Shown here: piece after piece, positions 58,513 to 64,000 of the stretch
Numbering within the stretch: the first letter of the stretch is position 1
How the letters are laid out: each line of letters begins with the position of its first letter
DNA from: Pelomonas sp. Root1237
GTDB taxonomy: Bacteria; Pseudomonadota; Gammaproteobacteria; Burkholderiales; Burkholderiaceae_C
Reading direction: 5' to 3'
NCBI RefSeq assembly: GCF_001425055.1
Contig: NZ_LMDK01000012.1
Coordinates: 504,400-568,399 of the forward strand
DNA: 64,000 bases
Made by a program: the position numbers and the translations under genes
The notes under the pieces: model-generated
What the model saw: the letters and a program-made list of their open reading frames with translations, nothing else
What the model was told of the DNA's origin: nothing
Database searches by the model: none

Positions 58513-59628
58513 ATGCAGATTGCCTTACCCACAGCGATGCTCGCCGGCCTGAGCCCGGAGCAGTTCATGCACAAGCACTGGCAGAAGAAGCCGCTGCTCG
58601 TGCGCCAGGCCTTCGATCCTGCGCCGTCGCCGGCTTCGCTGAAGGAGCTGGCCGCGCTGGCGGCGCGCGACGATGTCGAGTCCCGCCTCGTCACTGCCTT
58701 TGATGGCGAGTGGAAGCTCAAGCAAGGCCCCATCGCGCGCCTGCCGGCGATGAGCAAACCCGGTTGGACCCTGCTGGTGCAAGGCCTGGATCAGCATTTG
58801 GCGGAAGGGCGCGCGCTGCTCGACCTTTTTCGCTTTGTGCCCGAAGCGCGGCTGGACGACCTGATGCTGTCCGTGGCCAGCGACGGCGGAGGCGTCGGTC
58901 CGCATTTTGATTCCTACGACGTCTTCCTGATCCAACTCGCCGGACAGCGCCGCTGGCGCATCGCCGCCCAGCGCGATGCCGTGCTGCGTGACGACGTGCC
59001 TCTGAAGATCATTGCCAATTTCAAGGCCGAAGAGGAATTCGTGCTGCAGCCGGGCGACATGCTCTACCTGCCGCCAGGCTGGGCGCATGACGGCGTCGCG
59101 GTCGGCTCCGGCTGCATCACCGGCTCGGTTGGCTTTCGAGCGTCGAGCGTTGAGGGTCTGGCGGCTGAGCTGCTGCCGCGACTGCTGGACGACGTCGACA
59201 GCGCCAGCAAGCTCTACGCCGACCCACGCCAGGAGGCCACCGCCGAGCCTGCCCGAGTGCCGCCTGCGTTGCTGGATTTCGCCCGCCGCGCCGTCGAAGC
59301 CGCCGTGCAGCGGCCGCAGGCGCTGGAGCGGGCTCTGGGCGAGGCGCTGACCGAGCCCAAGGCAACCGTCTGGTTCGAGCCCGGCGAACCCCTGGCGCCG
59401 GGCCGCGATGCGGTGCTCGACCGCCGCAGCCGCATGCTCTACGACGCTGCCCATGTCTTCCTGAACGGCGAGAGCTTTCGGGCTGGCGGCCGCGACGCAG
59501 CGCTGATGCGCAGCCTGGCCGACAACCGGGTGCTGGGCGCCGCCGAGGTCGCGCGCCTGTCTCCCGACGCGCGCGAGCTTCTGGACCAATGGACCGAGGA
59601 TGGCTGGGTTCAGCCACAGACGCCATGA
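58513..59628 (+). CDS. Ribosomal protein hydroxylase, RoxA/YcfD-like cupin
   Basis: This 371-residue JmjC-type Fe(II)/2-oxoglutarate oxygenase contains the iron motif PHFDSYDVFLIQ (His-x-Asp) and the distal histidine in PPGWAHDG. The N terminus EQFMHKHWQKKPLLVRQAF is typical of YcfD, which hydroxylates an arginine of ribosomal protein L16. The C-terminal dimerisation and winged-helix part runs from about 230. It overlaps the next gene by ATGA. Confidence 0.9.
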   Translation: MQIALPTAMLAGLSPEQFMHKHWQKKPLLVRQAFDPAPSPASLKELAALAARDDVESRLVTAFDGEWKLKQGPIARLPAMSKPGWTLLVQGLDQHLAEGRALLDLFRFVPEARLDDLMLSVASDGGGVGPHFDSYDVFLIQLAGQRRWRIAAQRDAVLRDDVPLKIIANFKAEEEFVLQPGDMLYLPPGWAHDGVAVGSGCITGSVGFRASSVEGLAAELLPRLLDDVDSASKLYADPRQEATAEPARVPPALLDFARRAVEAAVQRPQALERALGEALTEPKATVWFEPGEPLAPGRDAVLDRRSRMLYDAAHVFLNGESFRAGGRDAALMRSLADNRVLGAAEVARLSPDARELLDQWTEDGWVQPQTP

Positions 59629-60119
59629 ACGCACAAACTTTTGCCGGCCGGGCCGATTTCCAGCGCCTGCTCGTAGAAGCGCTGGCCTGGGCTGATGCGC
59701 AAGGTTGCCGTGAGCTACACGCCTGGGATGCAGACTTCGTCGACTGGCCGCTGTCCGAAGCGGCGGCCCTCGCCGCCCTGACCGCCTGGGCCCGCAACGG
59801 CCGCCAGTTACACCTGCTGGCCCTGCAGTACGACGACGTTGTGCGCCGACACCCTCGCTTCGTCCGCTGGCGCCGTGACTTCGCGCATTGCGTGACGGCC
59901 CGGGCCGTCGAGCCGGAACTCAGACTCGAAGCAGCGCCGGCGAGCTTGCTGCTGGCTGTCGGGGCCGAGTCGACCTTGAGCCTGCGGCTTTTCGACCATC
60001 ATCTATGGCGCGGCGAATTGAGCCTGGATCCGGCCGAGCGCCTGCGCGGCCTTGAATGGTTTGATGCCCTCGCACAACGCTCCAGCGACTCATTTGCGCC
60101 CACGACTTTGGGGCTCTGA
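59625..60119 (+). CDS. Conserved hypothetical protein coupled to RoxA
   Basis: This 164-residue soluble protein of unknown function starts within the RoxA stop. It is rich in tryptophan and acidic residues near its N terminus (ELHAWDADFVDWPLSEAAALAAL) and contains LHLLALQYDDVVRRHPRFVRWRRDF. No catalytic signature or membrane segment is seen. The tight coupling suggests a shared function with the hydroxylase, which is an inference. Confidence 0.72.
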   Translation: MNAQTFAGRADFQRLLVEALAWADAQGCRELHAWDADFVDWPLSEAAALAALTAWARNGRQLHLLALQYDDVVRRHPRFVRWRRDFAHCVTARAVEPELRLEAAPASLLLAVGAESTLSLRLFDHHLWRGELSLDPAERLRGLEWFDALAQRSSDSFAPTTLGL

Positions 60120-60141
60120 GTGTTTGTGACGTGCAAACCCC

Positions 60142-60147
60142 TATAAT
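60142..60147 (+). promoter_or_regulatory. Consensus -10 box of the small lipoprotein gene
   Basis: A perfect TATAAT follows the stop of the preceding gene by 22 bases. The -35 region is poor. It implies a 5' leader of about 130 bases that contains GGGGTCG (60197-60203) and CGACCCC (60235-60241) as arms of a stem. Confidence 0.55.
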
Positions 60148-60283
60148 CACGGGCTAGGCGAGGGAAGCGCTCGAGGTTTTCCGCGTCTTGTTCTGTCGGG
60201 GTCGGCCGTTAGTGTGCAAAAAGCACTGGCGCACGACCCCAAAATTATGGTGTGCACCGTCGTTTAAACGTTTGAGGACAAGT

Positions 60284-60487
60284 ATGAATAAGTCGATCCT
60301 GTTGGCTTCCCTGCTGGCTGCTGCTGCTCTGACCGCTTGCAGCAAGAAGGAAGAACCCAAGGTTGAGGCCCCCGCGGTCGTGACCCCGGCTCCCGCCGCT
60401 TCTGAAGCTGCCTCGGCTGTTGCCGAAGCTGCCTCGGCTGCTGCCAGCGCTGTTGTCGACGCTGCTGCGTCCGCTGCTTCGAAGTAA
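60284..60487 (+). CDS. Small alanine-rich lipoprotein
   Basis: This 67-residue precursor has a type II signal peptide with lipobox LTACS. The mature part (about 48 residues) is a short charged KKEEPKVE segment followed by A-S-E-A repeats (AASEAASAVAEAASAAASAV) expected to form a long helix, somewhat like Lpp or entericidin-type proteins. GAGGA precedes the ATG. It is a single-gene unit with its own -10 box, long leader and a strong terminator, which suggests high expression. The function is unknown. Confidence 0.82.
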   Translation: MNKSILLASLLAAAALTACSKKEEPKVEAPAVVTPAPAASEAASAVAEAASAAASAVVDAAASAASK

Positions 60488-60504
60488 TCGCTTCGTCCCC
60501 ACGG

Positions 60505-60546
60505 AAAGAGCCGTCGCTGCGCAAGCAGCGGCGGCTCTTTTCTTTT
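60505..60546 (+). terminator. Rho-independent terminator after the lipoprotein gene
   Basis: A 16-base stem (60505-60520 with 60525-60540, one G-T wobble) closed by a GCAA tetraloop is followed by a run of seven T in eight bases interrupted by one C. Confidence 0.93.
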
Positions 60547-60615
60547 TCGCGACGCTTTGGCGGGTGTTGCGAGCGCGATTACAAAACTTTGCCTGATGCG
60601 GTCGCGCCGCCCGGC

Positions 60616-61395
60616 TCAGTTCAGCACCACCCAGTCCAAACCCAGGGTTGGATGGGCAATGCGAATATCTGATTCCACCTCGCCGAGAATTTCGGCCAAC
60701 GCGGCGCGCGCCAGTTCGGGCGTGTTGTTGTGTTCGCTGAGATGGGCTGCGGCCACAGTCTTCAAACCGGTATGCAGGCAGCGAGCCAGCAGATCGGCCG
60801 CCGCGGCGTTCGACAGATGGCCGTGGCTGCCCAGAATGCGCTTTTTCAACGCCGGGTGATACGGCCCGGTGCGCAGCATGCCCTCGTCGTGGTTGCATTC
60901 CAGCAGCAGCGCCTGGCAGCCAGCCAGCGCTTCGGCCACGCTTGCTGGTGCGCAGCCCAGGTCGGTGACCAGTCCCAAGCGCAGCGCGCCGTCGTTCAGC
61001 ACCAGTTGCAGCGGCTCATTGGCGTCATGGGGCACCGTGAACGGCCGCAACGCCATATCGCCCAGTTCCATGGCCTCGCCGCCCCTGGCGATGCGCAGCA
61101 AAGCGGGATCGAAGTCGGCGCTGCCAACCGCCCGCCAGGTGCCACGGCTCATGACCAGCGGGATGCGGTAGCGCATCGCGAAGGCGAGTGCGCAACCGAT
61201 GTGGTCGCCGTGCTCGTGAGTGATGAAGACGGCGTCGACATCCTCGGGCGCGCTGCCGGCGCGGGCGAGGCGTTTGACGAGTTCGCGGACGCTGAAGCCG
61301 GCATCGACGAGCAACCGCGTGCTCGTGATGCCCTGGCTGGCCTCAATCAGGGTTGAGTTGCCTCCGCTGCCGCTGCCGAGGCTGCAAAAGCGCAT
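60616..61395 (-). CDS. MBL-fold metallo-hydrolase (YycJ/WalJ-like)
   Basis: This 259-residue metallo-beta-lactamase-fold hydrolase has the metal motif THEHGDH. Further metal ligands lie in LVTDLG, LECNHDEGML and HLSEHNN. The start MRFCSLGSGSGGNST is the conserved first strand of the YycJ group, which is linked to DNA or cell-wall metabolism. ATG 61395 was preferred over the GTG at 61398. It follows bamC on the same strand, the usual order in Burkholderiales. Confidence 0.9.
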   Translation of the reverse strand: MRFCSLGSGSGGNSTLIEASQGITSTRLLVDAGFSVRELVKRLARAGSAPEDVDAVFITHEHGDHIGCALAFAMRYRIPLVMSRGTWRAVGSADFDPALLRIARGGEAMELGDMALRPFTVPHDANEPLQLVLNDGALRLGLVTDLGCAPASVAEALAGCQALLLECNHDEGMLRTGPYHPALKKRILGSHGHLSNAAAADLLARCLHTGLKTVAAAHLSEHNNTPELARAALAEILGEVESDIRIAHPTLGLDWVVLN

Positions 61396-61543
61396 CACGC
61401 GAACGCTCCTGTGAGCATTGCAGCGGGAAACGGGCGGTTCATCGAGGCAACCTGATCTTCACCGAGTGGCTCCAGCAGATCCGGCTTTGCCGGGCTGCTT
61501 GGAGCGCCCCTTGGAGGGGCCGGCGAAGCCGGTAGGGGTGGTC

Positions 61544-62731
61544 TTATTTCAGGTCGTCCATCAGCAACGACAGAATGCGCTTGGCGTTGTCGTCGGAAAT
61601 GGCCTGACCGCGGTCGTCCAGCACACGCACCGTGCTCTTGACACCGTCTGCCTTGACCGAAACGCGATAGCGCATCGGCGCGGCAGCCTTGGCGCCGAAC
61701 AGGCGCTGGAAGAAGTTGGGTTCGTCCTTGCCAGCCTGCTCGGGGTCGGCGTAGCGCAGATAGAAGAGGCCAGCAGCGCGGTCACGGTCCTCGATGGTGA
61801 AGCCATGACGGTCCAGCGACAGGCCGACACGGCGCCAGGCGCGGTCGAATCCGTCATTGACGGCAAGGCTGTCAGGCACTTCGGACAGCGGGCGGCGGGC
61901 GCGTGGGGCGTCGCCGCCGACCTTGATCGTGCTCGGCGTCGTGGCTGCGGCGGGCGAGCCCGCTTCGGCGACGATGGCCTTGGCAGCGTCTTCCTTGCCG
62001 CCGAGCTTGAGCATCAGGCGCGACAGCATCTCGGCTTCGAGATACGGGTCGGCCGGGCGGTTCTGCCAGGCGGTCGAATCACGGCCTTGGGAGGTGTAGA
62101 TCTCCTGCATGCCGCGGTGGCTGATGAAGATGTCGGTGCCGCTTGTGCCTCGTTCGACACGGGTGCGGTACATGTCGCGCTCGCCGGTGGAGTACAGGCC
62201 GTCGAAGACCTTGCCGATGGTGGAGCGGATGAAGTCCTGCGGCAGCTTGGCGCGGTTCTCGCCCCAGTTGGTCTCCATGACACCGACCTCGGGCTGCTCC
62301 TTGACGACTTCAAGGCCGCGTTCCTGCCAGAAGGTGCGGATCTGCGGCCAGAGCTGCTCGGGCGAAGCCGAGGTGTGCAGCCAGCGCTCGGCGCCACTGC
62401 GCTCGAGGCGAACATCGCCAACCGCATTGGCGGCGACGCTGCCGGAGACCAGCGACTGGGCGTTGGTCGAATTCGCCGGCTTGACCGCCGACAACGCCGA
62501 GGCGGTGATGGAGCCGCCCTGCACTTGAGCGCGGTTGTCCTTGGCCAACTGGGTCAGGTCGGGCGGGACGTCCAGACCCTGGGTCTGGCGCGAAGCGGCG
62601 CGGTAGTCGACCTTGTCCGTCGAGAACATGCTGTCGATGGTGCTGCAGCCGGCGAGGGACAGGACAAAGGCCGTGCAGGCCAGACGGGTCGCCGACGGGC
62701 GAAGCGAGCAAATCGGGGAAAGGGACGTCAC
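61544..62731 (-). CDS. bamC: Outer-membrane assembly lipoprotein BamC
   Basis: This 395-residue lipoprotein of the BAM complex inserts beta-barrel proteins. The lipobox is LAGC near residue 29. An unstructured N-terminal segment with DYRAASRQTQGLDVPPDLTQL (the BamD-binding part) is followed by two helix-grip domains (SPEQLWPQIRTFWQERGLEV and the C-terminal DGFDRAWRRVGLSLDRHGF). The gene order dapA-bamC is conserved widely. A GC-rich hairpin-rich stretch (GGAGCGCCCC/GGGGCCGG type) lies between its stop and the MBL gene. Confidence 0.93.
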   Translation of the reverse strand: MTSLSPICSLRPSATRLACTAFVLSLAGCSTIDSMFSTDKVDYRAASRQTQGLDVPPDLTQLAKDNRAQVQGGSITASALSAVKPANSTNAQSLVSGSVAANAVGDVRLERSGAERWLHTSASPEQLWPQIRTFWQERGLEVVKEQPEVGVMETNWGENRAKLPQDFIRSTIGKVFDGLYSTGERDMYRTRVERGTSGTDIFISHRGMQEIYTSQGRDSTAWQNRPADPYLEAEMLSRLMLKLGGKEDAAKAIVAEAGSPAAATTPSTIKVGGDAPRARRPLSEVPDSLAVNDGFDRAWRRVGLSLDRHGFTIEDRDRAAGLFYLRYADPEQAGKDEPNFFQRLFGAKAAAPMRYRVSVKADGVKSTVRVLDDRGQAISDDNAKRILSLLMDDLK

Positions 62732-62796
62732 GCTGGAGATCTCCGAGGGAACTGGTTGCCCGCTTGAAACGGGCAGCCGCGCATTAGACCAGAGGC

Positions 62797-63678
62797 TCAG
62801 AGCAGTCCGGCTTCAACCATTGCCTGGCCGACGCTGGCCTGGCCGGCAGCCGTCAGCGGCGTGATTGGCAGGCGCAGCGCACCGCCGCAGCGGCCCAGGC
62901 GCGACAGCGCCCACTTCGCCGGGCCGGGGCTGGGCTCGCAGAACAGCTGCTTGTGCAGACCGAGCAGCTTGAAATGGATCTTGCGCGCCTCGACGGCGTT
63001 GCCGTCGATGGCCAGGCGGCAAAGTTCAGCCATCAACTCCGGCGCGACATTGGCCGTCACGCTGACGTTGCCGTGGCCGCCGAGCAGCATCAGCGCGACC
63101 GCCGTGCCGTCGTCGCCCGAGTAGACGTGGAAGCCCGCCGGGGCGTGCTTGATCAGATAGGCCGCGCGCTCAATATTGCCGGAGGCTTCCTTGACGCCGA
63201 AGACGCCGGGCAGGCTGGCGCAACGCAGCGTCGTCTCAGGGGCCATATCGGCCACCGTCCGGCCAGGCACGTTGTAGAGCATCATGGGGATGTCCACGGC
63301 CTCGGCGATGGCCTTGAAGTGCTGGTAGATGCCTTCCTGCGAGGGCTTGTTGTAGTAGGGCACGACCGACAGCGTGCAGTCCGCGCCGACCTCCTTGGCA
63401 TATCGGCTCAGCTCGATGGCTTCGGCGGTGGAATTGGCGCCGGTGCCAGCCAGGATGGGGATGCGGCCCTTGGCATGCTCGACCGCGACGCGAATGATTT
63501 CGCGGTTCTCTTCCATGCTGACCGTGGGCGACTCACCGGTCGTGCCGACGACGCCGACGCAGGAGGTGCCGGACTCGACATGCCAGTCGATCAGGCGGCG
63601 CAGGGCGGGGTAGTCAATGCTGCCGTCCTCGTTCATCGGGGTGACGAGGGCGACGATGCTGCCGAGGATGGGCTTCAT
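62797..63678 (-). CDS. dapA: 4-hydroxy-tetrahydrodipicolinate synthase
   Basis: This 293-residue enzyme performs the first committed step of lysine and diaminopimelate synthesis, condensing pyruvate with aspartate semialdehyde. The pyruvate-binding lysine is in FGVKEASGN, the catalytic tyrosine in MLYNVPGRT, and the GTTGESPT loop is intact. It is the first gene of the dapA-bamC-MBL group, 65 bases before bamC. Confidence 0.96.
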   Translation of the reverse strand: MKPILGSIVALVTPMNEDGSIDYPALRRLIDWHVESGTSCVGVVGTTGESPTVSMEENREIIRVAVEHAKGRIPILAGTGANSTAEAIELSRYAKEVGADCTLSVVPYYNKPSQEGIYQHFKAIAEAVDIPMMLYNVPGRTVADMAPETTLRCASLPGVFGVKEASGNIERAAYLIKHAPAGFHVYSGDDGTAVALMLLGGHGNVSVTANVAPELMAELCRLAIDGNAVEARKIHFKLLGLHKQLFCEPSPGPAKWALSRLGRCGGALRLPITPLTAAGQASVGQAMVEAGLL

Positions 63679-63708
63679 GGTGGGAATTTCTTAAGGAATC
63701 TGGCGATT

Positions 63709-64000
63709 TTAGGCTGCCGGCGACGGCCGCATGGCCGCAACGCGCTGGACGAAGCGCGGCGAGGTTTCGAGATCAGCCCCGTCCTCGAACAGGTCTTCGT
63801 AAGCCACGATGCGCCACCCCTCGCAGACGCGCAGCAACTCGCCCCGCTGCAGCAGGAAGTCGGGCCGGGAGGGCCTGCCGAGGGTCTGCTGGCCGTCGGC
63901 GAAGGTTTCCCAGATCAGCCAGCCACCGGGCCTGACCGCAGCGCGGATGTCATCGAACAGCGGCCGCCAGAGGTAATTGCAGACGACGACCAGGTCGAAT
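63709..64000 (-). CDS. SAM-dependent methyltransferase, C-terminal part (cut by window edge)
   Basis: The last ~97 residues of a class I methyltransferase are present: DLVVVCNYLWRPLF is the post-motif I strand, followed by RPGGWLIWETFADGQQ and RGELLRVCEGWRIVAYED. This pattern is that of small methyltransferases of the TehB/thiopurine type. The SAM-binding glycine loop lies beyond the window. The stop is 30 bases upstream of the dapA start, so the two may be co-transcribed. Confidence 0.85.
   Translation of the reverse strand, partial: FDLVVVCNYLWRPLFDDIRAAVRPGGWLIWETFADGQQTLGRPSRPDFLLQRGELLRVCEGWRIVAYEDLFEDGADLETSPRFVQRVAAMRPSPAA

Noticed and set aside
61440-61543. A fourth copy of the structured repeat after bamC
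   Set aside because: The stretch is hairpin-rich and also follows a minus-strand stop, but its sequence does not match the three-copy family.

Overview
The window is high-GC DNA from a Burkholderiales beta-proteobacterium. The best fit is the Roseateles/Mitsuaria/Rubrivivax group. The evidence is a ChoA-like (GH80-type) chitosanase, the dapA-bamC-MBL gene order, a BMP-type nucleoside transporter operon, and many TonB receptors and sensor kinases. Genes are dense, often overlap by ATGA, and are almost all unbroken outside one disturbed island. I found no rRNA, tRNA or CRISPR array.

Region by region. (1) 1-7595 is a probable chitosan/glucosamine utilisation locus: TonB receptor (partial), FucP/NagP-like sugar symporter, PfkB-family kinase and ROK repressor on the minus strand, diverging from a secreted chitosanase and a GH9 exo-glucosaminidase-like enzyme. 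AT-rich sites sharing one motif lie at both control regions. (2) 7596-9131 is an ECF41-type sigma factor and its carboxymuconolactone decarboxylase/AhpD-like target, each preceded by the same TGTCACA-N16-CGTC promoter. (3) 9270-13038 carries a zinc secondary-alcohol dehydrogenase and a Pat-like ADP-forming acyl-CoA synthetase/GNAT acetyltransferase. (4) 13034-18455 is a disturbed island. It is bounded by two C-terminal remnants of P-type ATPases and contains a frameshifted gene copy plus one large intact low-GC gene coding a calcineurin-like phosphoesterase fused to a P-loop NTPase. (5) 18456-25079 is a three-gene signalling operon: a REC-REC-PAS kinase, a REC-GGDEF cyclase, and a hybrid kinase with three near-identical PAS repeats.

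(6) 25385-27574 holds a DUF-type protein and an M28 peptidase. (7) 27846-31314 is an unusual three-gene operon: an acetolactate-synthase-like TPP enzyme plus two small citrate-synthase-fold proteins with altered catalytic residues. (8) 31302-36516 has a TonB receptor, a periplasmic binding protein and a membrane sensor kinase. (9) 36513-41021 has a UvrA2-type ATPase, a VOC protein, an AraC regulator and an acyltransferase. (10) 41095-42767 has an M35 metalloprotease and a stand-alone protein resembling its N-terminal domain. (11) 43027-47433 has aconitase, a nested inverted-repeat element and a MATE exporter. (12) 47515-57779 is a long nucleoside uptake and salvage operon (BMP transporter, cdd, purine nucleoside phosphorylase, deoC, deoA) that runs on into trmB, coaBC and dut. 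(13) 57952-64000 is housekeeping: FKBP, a RoxA-type hydroxylase, a small Ala-rich lipoprotein with its own promoter and terminator, an MBL hydrolase, bamC, dapA and a partial methyltransferase.

The items I would look at first are the phosphoesterase-NTPase gene in its remnant-flanked island, the TPP/citrate-synthase-like trio, and a three-copy structured repeat family that starts at the stop codons of minus-strand genes and shows compensatory base changes.
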